NCBI GenBank assembly: GCA_035308525.1
Contig: DATGGM010000171.1
Span: 1 to 64,000, forward strand
DNA length: 64,000 bases
Direction: 5' to 3'
Source of the DNA: Bog-159 sp035308525
GTDB taxonomy: Bacteria; Acidobacteriota; Terriglobia; Bryobacterales; Bryobacteraceae
Shown: one piece after another, positions 8,436 to 17,391 of the stretch
Layout: each line of letters starts with the position of its first letter
How positions within the stretch are numbered: position 1 is the first letter of the stretch
Made by a program: the position numbers and the translations under genes
The notes under the pieces: model-generated
What the model saw: the letters and a program-made list of their open reading frames with translations, nothing else
What the model was told of the DNA's origin: nothing
Databases searched by the model: none

Positions 8436-10265
8436 ATGGAACCTCGCTACATCATTGGCATCGACCTGGGGACCACCAACTCCGCGCTTTCCTATGTGGA
8501 GAACCGGCCGGATGGCGATCCCTTGGCGCTGCCCAAAGTCGAACTGCTGGCCGTCCCACAGCTGGTGAACCCGTCGGAAGTGCGAGACGAGAACCTGCTG
8601 CCGTCATTCCTGTATGTTCCCGGCGCCGCGGATTTTCCCGCCGGCGCGACGGCATTGCCTTGGGACAACCAGCCCGAAACGGTCGTGGGACGACTGGCCC
8701 AGAAGCGCGGCGTCGAAAACGCCGGCCGCCTGGTGTCGTCAGCCAAGTCGTGGCTGTCGCACGGCGGCGTGGATCGCACGGCGCCCATCCTGCCTTTCCG
8801 CGCGCCCGAGGGCGTGCCCAAGTATTCGCCGGTGGAGGCCAGCCGCCGCTACCTGGATCATCTGCGGCAGGCGTGGGATTACAAAATGCCCGACGCGCCG
8901 TTCGCCGCGCAGCAGGTCTTGGTCACAGTGCCGGCGTCGTTCGACGCGGTGGCTCGCGATCTCACGCTGAAGGCTGCCGAACAGGCCGGATACCAGAACG
9001 TCACGCTGCTTGAAGAGCCGCAGGCCGCTTTCTACGCCTGGATCGAGCGCCACCCCGACTGGCGCACGCGCGTGCGCGTCGGCGACCTGATTTTGGTGGC
9101 CGATATCGGCGGCGGCACCACGGATTTCACGCTGATCGCGGTCACCGAGCAAGGCGGCGAGTTGAGCCTCGATCGCGTCGCTGTTGGCGAACATATCCTG
9201 CTGGGCGGCGACAATATCGATCTGGCGCTGGCCCGGCTGGTTGCCGGCCGACTCGCCGAGCAGGGCACCAAGATCGACAACTTCCAGCTTCAGGCGCTCT
9301 GGAATAATTGCCGCACGGCCAAGGAGAAACTGCTCGAACCCGGCAATAAGAAGGACGAGGCGCCGGTCACCATTCTGGGCAAAGGCACGGGCGTGGTGGG
9401 CGGGTCGATCAAAGCCAAGCTGCCGCGCGCCGATCTGGAGCGGCTGCTCAGCGACGGGTTTCTGCCGGCTGTGACGAGCCAGGAGATGCCTGCTCGCCAG
9501 GTCCGCGCGGGCTTACAGGAACTGGGCCTGCCTTATGCGGCGGATGCCGCCATCACCCGCCACATGGCTCGCTTCCTGAGGCAGCAGGCCTCCAGCGCGG
9601 AACATGGCGGCGTGCGGCGCGGCCCCAGCGGCCTGGCCTGCCCGACTCATATTCTGCTCAACGGCGGCGTGCTGAATTCGGTGCTGATCCGCGAACGCAT
9701 CCTCAGCGTGCTGAATGCATGGCTCGGCGGTGAAGGCTTTCCGCCGGTGCAGCCACTGAGCGGCGAAGACCTGATGCATGCCGTTTCGCGCGGGGCGGCT
9801 TATTACGGGCTGGCGCGGCGCGGCCGGGGCGTGCGCATCCGCGGCGGCGTTCCGCGCACTTATTACGTCGGGATTGAAAGCGCCATGCCCTCGGTGCCCG
9901 GCTTTGCGGCGCCCCTGAAGGCGCTGACGGTAGTGCCGTTCGGTATGGAGGAGGGCACCGAGCAGCGCATTCCGAACCGGGAGTTCGGCCTGGTGGTCGG
10001 CGAGCCGGCCGAATTCCGCTTCTTCACCTCGGCCGTGCGCAAGAACGATCAGGCCGGCGATCTGATCGAGGACTTCGGCGACGACCTGGAGGAACTGGCG
10101 CCCATGGAAGTGAATCTGGCGGCCGAACAGAGCGCCGCCGCCGATGTGGTGCCGGTGTCATTTGAAACGGTGGTGACCGAGACCGGCATGATGCAATTGT
10201 GGTGCGTGGCGCGCGACGGGCGGCGCTGGAAGCTGGAGTTCAACGTACGGGAAGTGCGAAGCTAA
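8436..10265 (+). CDS. Hsp70-family ATPase (DnaK-like, non-canonical)
   Basis: This is a 609-residue member of the actin/Hsp70 ATPase family. The phosphate-1 loop is 'IGIDLGTTNSA' near the N-terminus, phosphate-2 is 'VADIGGGTTDFT' around residue 222, and the adenosine loop is 'LLNGGVLNS' around residue 408. The ATPase half is complete, but the C-terminal part after about residue 480 is short and lacks the long helical lid and EEVD-type tail of DnaK. This is therefore a specialised Hsp70, not the housekeeping DnaK, and no grpE or dnaJ lies nearby. Its close coupling to the DUF2760 gene suggests a dedicated partner. Confidence 0.85.
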   Translation: MEPRYIIGIDLGTTNSALSYVENRPDGDPLALPKVELLAVPQLVNPSEVRDENLLPSFLYVPGAADFPAGATALPWDNQPETVVGRLAQKRGVENAGRLVSSAKSWLSHGGVDRTAPILPFRAPEGVPKYSPVEASRRYLDHLRQAWDYKMPDAPFAAQQVLVTVPASFDAVARDLTLKAAEQAGYQNVTLLEEPQAAFYAWIERHPDWRTRVRVGDLILVADIGGGTTDFTLIAVTEQGGELSLDRVAVGEHILLGGDNIDLALARLVAGRLAEQGTKIDNFQLQALWNNCRTAKEKLLEPGNKKDEAPVTILGKGTGVVGGSIKAKLPRADLERLLSDGFLPAVTSQEMPARQVRAGLQELGLPYAADAAITRHMARFLRQQASSAEHGGVRRGPSGLACPTHILLNGGVLNSVLIRERILSVLNAWLGGEGFPPVQPLSGEDLMHAVSRGAAYYGLARRGRGVRIRGGVPRTYYVGIESAMPSVPGFAAPLKALTVVPFGMEEGTEQRIPNREFGLVVGEPAEFRFFTSAVRKNDQAGDLIEDFGDDLEELAPMEVNLAAEQSAAADVVPVSFETVVTETGMMQLWCVARDGRRWKLEFNVREVRS

Positions 10266-10287
10266 CGCGAAGTTCTACAATGTGCCT

Positions 10288-11025
10288 ATGCGTTTCTGTG
10301 CGGCATTACTGGCGCTGGCCGGCGCCACGGCGGGCCTGTCCGACACCCTCACCCTGCGCGACGGGCGCGTGGTGCAAGGCACCTACATGGGCGGGACGGC
10401 CCGCACCATCAAGATGCAAGTGGACGACTCAACCAAAACCTTCGATGTGACGGAGGTCGCCTCGCTACAGTTCACCGCTCCAGCCGCGGCTTCCGAGACG
10501 ACAAAGCCGGGCATGGAGGGGCGCGCCGACAGTTCCGTGCGCGCGGTGATCTACGAAGATCTGCAGTGCCCGGATTGCGCCGCTTTCCGCCGCATGTTGG
10601 ATGAGACGCTGCTGCCGAAATATGGCGGCAAGGTCTGTTTCGAGCACCGCGACTTCCCACTGGCGAAACATGCCTGGGCGCGGCGGGCGGCCATCGCGGC
10701 GCGATTCTTCGCCGAGCGCGACGCGGCTCTGGGCCTGGAATACCGGCGCGAGACGATGGCGGGACAGGAGGCGGCCACGGCTGAGAATTTCAACCAGCGG
10801 CTCACCGCCTTCGCCCAGGCGCACCACATCGATCCGGCCGAAGCCATCGCGGCGCTGAGTAATCCGGCCTACGCCGCGTTGGTGGATCGTGACTATCAGG
10901 ACGGCGTGGGGCGCGGCGTCGTGCATACCCCCACCGTATTTGTAAACGGCAGACCGTTCATCGAGACCTTCACGGTCGACGAAATCTCCAAAGGCATCGA
11001 CGAAGCGCTGGCGCAAGCCCGCTGA
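10288..11025 (+). CDS. Secreted DsbA-like thioredoxin-fold protein
   Basis: This 245-residue protein has an N-terminal signal peptide. It then has a small beta-rich segment (about residues 18-62, 'DTLTLRDGRVVQG') resembling LSm/SH3-like leader domains, and a DsbA/thioredoxin-like domain. The redox motif is CPDC at residues 94-97, inside 'EDLQCPDCAAF'. The cis-proline loop is 'HTPTVFVNG' near residue 215. The family oxidises or isomerises disulfides, or uses its CxxC pair for related thiol chemistry, in the periplasm. GTG 10282 is an alternative start two codons upstream, but ATG 10288 gives the cleaner signal peptide. It lies 22 bases after the Hsp70-like gene. Confidence 0.8.
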   Translation: MRFCAALLALAGATAGLSDTLTLRDGRVVQGTYMGGTARTIKMQVDDSTKTFDVTEVASLQFTAPAAASETTKPGMEGRADSSVRAVIYEDLQCPDCAAFRRMLDETLLPKYGGKVCFEHRDFPLAKHAWARRAAIAARFFAERDAALGLEYRRETMAGQEAATAENFNQRLTAFAQAHHIDPAEAIAALSNPAYAALVDRDYQDGVGRGVVHTPTVFVNGRPFIETFTVDEISKGIDEALAQAR

Positions 11026-11106
11026 GCGCAACCACCACAAATCAGCCGCAAATAATGCCTCTCCTGGGGGGCCTTCTTCGTATTGGCTAGTGAGGAAGGA
11101 AACACC

Positions 11107-11640
11107 ATGAGAATCGCAACGATTGCCCTGGCGGCGGCGGTGCTGCTCCCCGCCTGGGCGCAGGAGATCAAGATCCCGGTCAATCTGGATGCGCTGGAGC
11201 AAAAGGCGGAGGAGTCCGTGTCGGTGACCATGGACAAATCCATGCTGAAGTTCGCCGCCAAGTTTCTGGATGGGCATGAAGACGCGGAAGTCCGCGGGCT
11301 GCTCGCCGGGCTGGAGGGCATCTACGTCCGGAGCTTCCAGTTTGGTCACGAAGGCGAATACAGCAAGGCCGATGTGGAGGCCGTGCGCAGCCAGTTACAG
11401 GAACCGGCCTGGGGACGCATCGTGGGTGTCAGGTCCAAGCGCCGCGATGGCGACGTGGATGTCTTCTTCAAGGACGACGGCAAGGGGAAACTAGGAGGCA
11501 TCGTGGTGATTGCCGCGGAACCGAAAGAGCTGACCGTCGTGCACATCATCGGGACGCTGGATCCCGAGAAACTGGCGGAGCTGGGTGGTGAATTCGGCAT
11601 CCCGCGCCTGGAGACGTCCGGGGCCAGGAGGGTGCGATGA
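11107..11640 (+). CDS. Secreted DUF4252-like protein
   Basis: This 177-residue protein has a clear signal peptide (MRIATIALAAAVLLPAWAQ). A domain follows with the pattern of DUF4252 proteins: a helical front half ('LKFAAKFL', 'GLLAGLEGIYVRSFQF') and a later beta-strand half ('VDVFFKDD', 'IVVIAAEPKELTVVHIIG'). ATG 11107 is preferred because GAGGAAGG lies 7 bases before it; a TTG at 11083 would add eight non-signal residues. The stop overlaps the next start (ATGA). Function unknown. Family members are often envelope proteins next to ECF sigma factors, but none is present here. Confidence 0.7.
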   Translation: MRIATIALAAAVLLPAWAQEIKIPVNLDALEQKAEESVSVTMDKSMLKFAAKFLDGHEDAEVRGLLAGLEGIYVRSFQFGHEGEYSKADVEAVRSQLQEPAWGRIVGVRSKRRDGDVDVFFKDDGKGKLGGIVVIAAEPKELTVVHIIGTLDPEKLAELGGEFGIPRLETSGARRVR

Positions 11641-12155
11641 GCGCGAGAGTGTTGGGGCTGTGCTGGCTGGTGGCGGGCGCCGGCAGCTCCCTTTGGGCTG
11701 GAAGCGACACCGCGTTTGACCATATCGTAAAGGCGATAGAGAGCCATTACGGGACGAAGCAGACGCATATTCCGTTCATGGGCCTGGCGAGCTTCATCGT
11801 GAAGGTGGCGCACCCGGAAGGCGCCACCGGATTCAAGCTGGCGGTCTTTGAGGATCTGAAGTCGCCGGATATCCGGCAATGGCGCGAGCGCGATAGCTTC
11901 ATGAGCTCGGTGGGCGGCCCGCGGCTGCGTCCCATGGTGCGGGTGCATTCGCGGCGCAACGGCGAAGCCACATATATCTTCATGGACGTGGACGGTAAGT
12001 CGGCCTGGATACTGGTCGCCACATTCGAGCGCAACGAGGCCACCGTGGTGGAAGTGAAGGCCAACACCGACAAGTTGATGCAGTTGGTAGACGAACCGGG
12101 GCACGCCGGCCACCTGCTGCGCGGGGACCAGCACGACCGCGATTCCGAAGAGTAG
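11637..12155 (+). CDS. Secreted hypothetical protein, coupled to the DUF4252-like gene
   Basis: This 172-residue protein has a signal peptide ending near 'LWAG' (residue 22). It then has a helix-rich front ('AFDHIVKAIESHYG') and a strand-rich back ('EATYIFMDVDGKSAWILVATF', 'ATVVEVKANTDKLMQLV'). That order resembles its upstream neighbour, so it may be a diverged paralogue. It starts inside the neighbour's stop codon (ATGA, 11637-11640), which implies translation in fixed ratio and a shared role. The C-terminus is charged (DQHDRDSEE). No catalytic motif is visible. Confidence 0.65.
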   Translation: MSARVLGLCWLVAGAGSSLWAGSDTAFDHIVKAIESHYGTKQTHIPFMGLASFIVKVAHPEGATGFKLAVFEDLKSPDIRQWRERDSFMSSVGGPRLRPMVRVHSRRNGEATYIFMDVDGKSAWILVATFERNEATVVEVKANTDKLMQLVDEPGHAGHLLRGDQHDRDSEE

Positions 12156-12184
12156 ACCGGGCGCAAGTTTGTTACGATTCTCAC

Positions 12185-13012
12185 GTGAGATTATGCCTTC
12201 TGCTGGCCGCCGCCGGTCTGGTTTGCGCGCAATCGAAACCGCCCAAGCCATTTCACTCCGACGCATCATCCGCGATCGACTATGGCAGCGCCGCGGATGG
12301 CTCTGAGACTGTCGTCATCCAGAACGTCTCGTATGAAGTGTCGGGTACCGGCGTAGTGGGCCGGCCCGCGGACGAACGCCTGCTGCTGCGCAAGACCATC
12401 CGCTCGCGTGAAGTGTTGGGCGACATCGGAGTGGAAGCCAGCGTCACACTGGATGCCTGGCGCTTCGGCGACGATCTCAGCCAGAAGCCGCTCTACACGT
12501 TCACCGTCGAGGGCACGGACGGCCACACCATGGATAACGCGCTGTTTGTGGCGGCGCGCGGCCTGGAGGAAGTTGAGTGGTGGTCGGTTTACCGGCTGGG
12601 CTCCGGCCAGCATCTCTTCGATACGGATGTGCCGCTGGTCAGCTTCTCGATCTCGCGCGAAACCGTGAAGACCAGATATGTGGGATTCGCAGCTTCGCCG
12701 GATGATTCAACCGATGCGCGCCTGAAGCAGCCCAATGTGGTCGGGGTGATCACTTATGCCGCGGGGGACCGCGTTGTGCGTGAAGCACTGATCACCTGCG
12801 ACGACCCCAATCAGGCTGCGTTGTTGCGATCGTATGCGGATGCCAAGCGCACGCTGGCGGCGGCAGATCATACGCTCAAGCTGTCGTTCAGCCGGAACTA
12901 TCCGTCGCCGGCCAACGCAGTGGAAGTGCGCATTCCGTTGCGGGGCGATGACCTGGATCTGGCGCATGCGCAGCTCGCGCCCAAGCTGCACATCACTGCC
13001 TGGCGCCGCTAG
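12185..13012 (+). CDS. Secreted hypothetical protein
   Basis: This 275-residue protein starts at GTG 12185 with a signal peptide (MRLCLLLAAAGLVCAQ). The mature part is predicted to be mostly beta-strand, with runs such as 'ETVVIQNVSYEVSGTG' and 'KPLYTFTVEGTDG', and no cysteine pair or catalytic signature that I recognise. It follows the two small secreted proteins after 29 bases and is probably co-transcribed with them. It ends 3 bases before the convergent M14 peptidase gene. I cannot assign a family. Confidence 0.6.
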   Translation: MRLCLLLAAAGLVCAQSKPPKPFHSDASSAIDYGSAADGSETVVIQNVSYEVSGTGVVGRPADERLLLRKTIRSREVLGDIGVEASVTLDAWRFGDDLSQKPLYTFTVEGTDGHTMDNALFVAARGLEEVEWWSVYRLGSGQHLFDTDVPLVSFSISRETVKTRYVGFAASPDDSTDARLKQPNVVGVITYAAGDRVVREALITCDDPNQAALLRSYADAKRTLAAADHTLKLSFSRNYPSPANAVEVRIPLRGDDLDLAHAQLAPKLHITAWRR

Positions 13013-13015
13013 CGG

Positions 13016-16000
13016 TTACCTGCCCGCGTTGAGATGGCTGTAATTCATCACGGCGTTGAACAGCAGAAAGTAGCTGCCGGAGGTTTCATTCCGCCACATG
13101 GGATTGTTGGCGAACAGCACGATGTGTCCCTTACCGTGAGGCACGTCCACTACCGCGGGCTTCTCGGCGAGTTCGGAGCCGCCATCCAGCAGGCCGCTGA
13201 CCAGTAAGTTGCCCGCATCGGCAAAACGCAGGATCACGCGCGGCAATTCGGCGGCCGGCGGAATGCGCCAGCTCAGATAGGCGCGGGCTTCCTCGGGCAC
13301 GTACAGTTCCCGCTCGCGCGGCGTCCGCTTCGGTTGCTTCTCCGGCGGTGCATACGCGCGGCCCTGGATCACGTCGGGATCGGTGGCCGACCCGCGGCCG
13401 CTGCTGCGGCTCTCGCCGGCGTCGGCGCCGCCGCCAAAACCCAGACCTACGTTGATGACCGGATTCTCGCTGTAATACACGTAGAGCTTCTCACCGTAAC
13501 CATAAGCGATGGGGCTTTTGGCATCTTCCACGTTGGCCAGCAGCACGTCGCCCGGACAGACCAGGCGCTGGGCCCTGCGCAGCGAAACCGCGCGCGTCAT
13601 GCCGCCCTCCACGGGCAGCGCCGCCGACTCGCCCACCGCGACCAGCAGGCCGCCATCCTGCACGAAGCGCTCCAGGCCGGCGACGCCGGAGTAGCCCAGG
13701 CCGCCGCGGATATCGCCGGTGGAATCCAGCCCCGGCGCGAAGAAATTGGGGGTTTCGGGCGTACTTTTCCAGGGCATGGGATTGCCTTGCATAGGAATCC
13801 CCTGGATGGCGGAGGCCAAATCGCCGATGAATGGAGGGGCCACGATCACGTCGAACCGGTCGCGCAGCTTGGGGGTCTCTCGCACCTCGGTGTCGGCCAG
13901 GTAGGTGTAGGGAATCTTGAGTTGGTCGAGAGTGATGCGAAACCAGCCATCCTGCTGCGTGTTGGTCCAGTTGTGCAGCAGGGCCACGCGGGGCGCTTCG
14001 AGCGCATGCCGCGCCACGCTCAACTTAGCGTCCGTGGCGAAGACCGTCAGCCCCAAGTCGCGGGCGGCGGCTTCTATCTGGCTGCGATCCGCCCGAGGGA
14101 TTACGAAAGTTCCGCGGTTGAATTTGCGGCCCTCGGCCTCGAAAGGCTCTTCGGCGGCTTCCATGGGGACGCTGGCGAAGCGGAAGCGGAAAGTGGCCAG
14201 CGCGCTGTCGGCATTGTTGTTCACCAGGTAGGTGGTGTGGCCCGCGCCGCGCAGACTACCCGCCGGGTTGATGGTACCGCCAACTTTAGACATGGGCACG
14301 TCGAGCACGGCCGCATCCATCACCCGCACGGTCCGGACGTTGGCCAGCGCGCCCATCGTCCAACCAGTGTCGTCGTAAGGGCGGGGATCCTTGGTGCTGA
14401 AGTACTGCGTGTCGAGCAGCGTGTCAGCCAAGCGGCTATAAGGCTGATCCATGCGGATGACGTAGCTGCCTTCCGCGAAATTCAGGGTGGTAGTGGGCGC
14501 CGGCTTTTCCTCGAGCTTTTTCTCTTCGGCCGGCTTCTTCTCCTCGGCTGGCTTTTTCTCATCGAGCTTGCCGGGGCCGCCGATGGCGGGGCTCTCGGCG
14601 TTCAGCACCGGCGCCGAGAAGGCTTTGCCGGCGCGCGAGATTTCGATGCCTTGCGACATCAGGACATTCAGCAGGCGCGCCTGATCGCCGGGCCGCGGAT
14701 CGTCGGCGGGCAGCACCCAGGCCGCCGGTCCTTCTGTACGCGCCTTGGCCACCGCCCGCAGGCTCTTCATGTAGAAGTTGCCCAGAAACTCCCGCCCGTG
14801 CGTGGCCACGTTGTACAGGCCCAGCAGAAGGCCGCTCTGCTGCAGGTTGATGTTGTCGCGCGCCGACCACTTCACCTTGGCCAGCGGCGGATTGGGACGA
14901 AACCATTCGCGGCTGGTGGCGTTCGGCTGCAGCGTGCGCACCTGCGTGTCGGCCCCGCGATTGCCGAAAGTCTCGTAAAACCGGCCGATGGCATTGTGGC
15001 CCGTAGCGGCCCAGATCAGATAGTTGGGCGCCCATCCGTCATAGAAGCCGTGCGTCCAGACGCCCACCACCCCGCGCCGGGTCAGCTCTTCCACTTCGTA
15101 GAAAGCCAGGCGCTGCCACTCGCTGGTCACAATGGGATCCAGCCACGCATTATAGGGTCCCGTACCGGTCGAAATATAAAGGTACGGGACGGATTCGTGC
15201 AGGTCGTGCATCACGGTGGCGTGCCAGTCCAGATAAGTTCGCGTGACGTTTCTCGAAAGCGCCAGCGACAGCGTGATGCCGTCGCGATTGTTGTCGTGCG
15301 AGACGTAGTGTCCCCACCAGGTCAACGGGTACACTGCCGCGTCGGGATGATGTTTGGCGTGCATGTAAACGTCCACGAAACGGTCGCGGCCATCGGTTTC
15401 GATGACGGGAGTCAGCAGGACGATGGCATTCCGGCGAATCGCTTCGATGAACGGCGTCTCTTCCACGGCCAGCCGGTAGGCCAGCTCCATCAGCATTTCC
15501 GGCGCGCCGGATTCGGGCGAGTGGATGCTGCCGTCCGCCCAGTAGATTGGCTTGCCTTGTTGAATCAGCGCCTGCGCGTCGTTCTCGCTTAAACCGCGCG
15601 GATCGGCCAGGCGGGCGGTGATATGGCGGTAGCGGTCCAGGTCCCGGATGGCGGCTTCGTCGGCCACGGCCACCAGGATCATCTCCCGGCCCTCCTCGCT
15701 TTTACCCATCGAGAAGACCCGCACGCGTGGGCTGCGGCTGGCCAGCAGGCGCATGTACGCGTTGATCTGCTCCACGTGATCCAGCACGTCGGGCGCGCCG
15801 ATGATGTGGCCCAGAAAAGTATCCGGCGCGGGCACGCACGAGCTCCAGGGCAGGTGGTCGACTAACTCTGTGGAGAAGTAGGTCTCCGTGGTGGCCTTGC
15901 GAATGGCGGCGGTATAAGCGGCGTCATCCTTAATCTCGCAGGCTCCCGCGGCTTGTCCGGCAGGGAGAGGCAGAGGAGATGCGGCCATAGCGAGAGCGGC

Positions 16001-16033
16001 CAGGCAGGATAGCAGCACAGATCGACTGGGCAT
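13016..16033 (-). CDS. Secreted M14-family zinc carboxypeptidase
   Basis: This is a 1005-residue protein with a signal peptide (first 25 or so residues) and an M14 carboxypeptidase domain in its N-terminal half. The HxxE zinc motif is HSPE in 'GSIHSPESGAPE', and a downstream histidine region reads 'MHDLHES'. M14 enzymes cleave C-terminal residues from peptides or act on peptidoglycan stems. A Lys/Glu/Pro linker (DNA 14517-14570) separates this from a C-terminal half that includes a glutamine-amidotransferase-like stretch ('GGLLVAVGESAALPVEGG'). That architecture is common in Bacteroidota/Acidobacteriota M14 proteins. The TPR gene follows upstream on the same strand with a 40-base gap. Confidence 0.85.
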   Translation of the reverse strand: MPSRSVLLSCLAALAMAASPLPLPAGQAAGACEIKDDAAYTAAIRKATTETYFSTELVDHLPWSSCVPAPDTFLGHIIGAPDVLDHVEQINAYMRLLASRSPRVRVFSMGKSEEGREMILVAVADEAAIRDLDRYRHITARLADPRGLSENDAQALIQQGKPIYWADGSIHSPESGAPEMLMELAYRLAVEETPFIEAIRRNAIVLLTPVIETDGRDRFVDVYMHAKHHPDAAVYPLTWWGHYVSHDNNRDGITLSLALSRNVTRTYLDWHATVMHDLHESVPYLYISTGTGPYNAWLDPIVTSEWQRLAFYEVEELTRRGVVGVWTHGFYDGWAPNYLIWAATGHNAIGRFYETFGNRGADTQVRTLQPNATSREWFRPNPPLAKVKWSARDNINLQQSGLLLGLYNVATHGREFLGNFYMKSLRAVAKARTEGPAAWVLPADDPRPGDQARLLNVLMSQGIEISRAGKAFSAPVLNAESPAIGGPGKLDEKKPAEEKKPAEEKKLEEKPAPTTTLNFAEGSYVIRMDQPYSRLADTLLDTQYFSTKDPRPYDDTGWTMGALANVRTVRVMDAAVLDVPMSKVGGTINPAGSLRGAGHTTYLVNNNADSALATFRFRFASVPMEAAEEPFEAEGRKFNRGTFVIPRADRSQIEAAARDLGLTVFATDAKLSVARHALEAPRVALLHNWTNTQQDGWFRITLDQLKIPYTYLADTEVRETPKLRDRFDVIVAPPFIGDLASAIQGIPMQGNPMPWKSTPETPNFFAPGLDSTGDIRGGLGYSGVAGLERFVQDGGLLVAVGESAALPVEGGMTRAVSLRRAQRLVCPGDVLLANVEDAKSPIAYGYGEKLYVYYSENPVINVGLGFGGGADAGESRSSGRGSATDPDVIQGRAYAPPEKQPKRTPRERELYVPEEARAYLSWRIPPAAELPRVILRFADAGNLLVSGLLDGGSELAEKPAVVDVPHGKGHIVLFANNPMWRNETSGSYFLLFNAVMNYSHLNAGR
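14517..14570 (-). repeat. Three imperfect 18-base repeats encoding a Lys/Glu/Pro linker
   Basis: Within the M14 peptidase gene, an 18-base unit occurs about three times in a row (14517-14534, 14535-14552, 14553-14570). It encodes the six-residue pattern EEKKPA. Because the unit is a multiple of three, copy-number change would only shorten or lengthen the linker between the two halves of the enzyme. Confidence 0.65.
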
Positions 16034-16073
16034 AGATTCCTACCTATATCACAGGGGCGCGGAGAGGATGCGG

Positions 16074-17219
16074 CTACGATCCGCCCCAAGCGTTGGCTGC
16101 CAGCTTTTCGATTTTTGGCAGATTCTCGCGCACTATCGGAGCGTCGCCGGCGTTAGGCGCCATCTCCAGATACTTATGCAACCATCTCGCCGACTCTGCG
16201 TACTGCTTCTTGTCCATCAGAATGAGGCCCAGCACATAGTTCAACCGCGGGATCTTCTGGTCCTTGTCGAGGCGCAGGCCTTCGCGCACAGCACGCTCGG
16301 CTTCGTCGGGCTTGTTCAACCGGGCGTTGGCCACCGCGTTCAACAGGTAGGCGCCTGGGAAGTCTTCCGGATCGAGTTGAATCCACATCCGGGAATACTT
16401 TTCCGAATCCGCCCAATTTCCCTGGCGGTCGGCCAAAACCGTCAGGTTCTCGTAGAGCTTGATAAACTTCGGATCGCTGCTCTGCGCTTCCTTAAAGGCC
16501 GCGATAGCGCCCGCGGCATCCTTCCGGTTTTGCTTCACCAGGCCCAGTTGATACCAGGCCGTGGCGTACCGCGGATACAGTTTCACGGCCTTGTTGAATT
16601 CGGCCTCAGCCACGTCCCACTTTTGCGCCCGGGTGGCCTCCAGGCCCTTCTGGTAAGCTTTCTTCGCATTGGAAGGCGCGGCCAGACTGACGGCGCTTAC
16701 CGCAAGGGCGCTGGCGCGCGACAAAGGATGCATGATAATGGTGCCCAGGCGGGTGCTGTCCAACATGCTCTTGATCGACAGGCTCACGCGGTCAGCCTGG
16801 TAGCCCGCGAGAACCGCTTGCAGCTCACATCCTTTCAACGAGCTGGTGACGGGCGTCGAATACTGGATCGCGCTGGCATTCATGGGCTTGTTCATATCGG
16901 CGGCTTGCTCGGTGGGGCGGCTGGCGTCATCCGTCGAAATGTCGTTCTGCGTGTTCTCGATCTTAAAGCTGAACCCTCCTTTTTCATCGGTCCAGGCGGC
17001 GAAAAGCGCGCGGCCATTGCAGGTCCGCTCCAAGCGCACCGGGTCGGCGGGTGGTGATCCATCGTCCAGCATTACTTTGCCGGAAAAGAAAACCACGTGC
17101 TCGGAACTCTTTTTGCTGAGGTCGGGCATCCCCGCCGCACGGGCAGCCGGAGATTGGCTCCTGGCCGTTACCGCGGCAGCCAGCATGATCCCCGCCCACC
17201 CCAATGTTCTGCAACCCAT
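16074..17219 (-). CDS. Secreted TPR-repeat protein with carboxypeptidase-regulatory-like N-terminal domain
   Basis: This 381-residue protein has a signal peptide (about residues 1-21). A beta-sandwich resembling the carboxypeptidase regulatory-like domain follows ('VFFSGKVMLDDGSPP', 'AAWTDEKGGFSFKIE', about 43-165). After residue 180 there are about four or five TPR units, for example 'YQKGLEATRAQKWDVAEAEF' and 'ATAWYQLGLVKQNRKDAAGA'. This type is frequent in acidobacteria and is thought to scaffold envelope protein complexes. A cysteine pair (C70 and C132 region) lies in the N-terminal domain. No enzyme motif. Confidence 0.8.
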   Translation of the reverse strand: MGCRTLGWAGIMLAAAVTARSQSPAARAAGMPDLSKKSSEHVVFFSGKVMLDDGSPPADPVRLERTCNGRALFAAWTDEKGGFSFKIENTQNDISTDDASRPTEQAADMNKPMNASAIQYSTPVTSSLKGCELQAVLAGYQADRVSLSIKSMLDSTRLGTIIMHPLSRASALAVSAVSLAAPSNAKKAYQKGLEATRAQKWDVAEAEFNKAVKLYPRYATAWYQLGLVKQNRKDAAGAIAAFKEAQSSDPKFIKLYENLTVLADRQGNWADSEKYSRMWIQLDPEDFPGAYLLNAVANARLNKPDEAERAVREGLRLDKDQKIPRLNYVLGLILMDKKQYAESARWLHKYLEMAPNAGDAPIVRENLPKIEKLAANAWGGS

Positions 17220-17391
17220 AACGCCTCCTGGTGCTCTGCATCAATTATGCACCTCCGGAGGCGGGCTGGCGAGCCTGAGGTTTCGCCGGGGCAGCCTACC
17301 GGACTGCGTGGCACATTGACACGCAGTACCGCGGGCAAACGTCGGTATCTCAAGCAATTGTTTTGGCAAACTACGTGCAACCTGGGACACC
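17220..17391. promoter_or_regulatory. Divergent intergenic region between TPR and TIGR03437 genes
   Basis: This 172-base region separates two divergent genes. A TTGACA hexamer occurs at 17317-17322 on the plus strand, but the nearest AT-containing candidate downstream (GGTATC) is 22 bases away, which is too far for a standard sigma-70 promoter. On the minus side no clear hexamer pair is visible. A plain assignment is not possible. Confidence 0.3.

Noticed and set aside
13334..15592. A 752-codon open frame on the plus strand, antisense to the M14 peptidase gene.
   Set aside because: The translation is low in recognisable motifs, rich in Arg, His and Gly, and reads like a GC-driven shadow of a well-supported M14 gene on the opposite strand.
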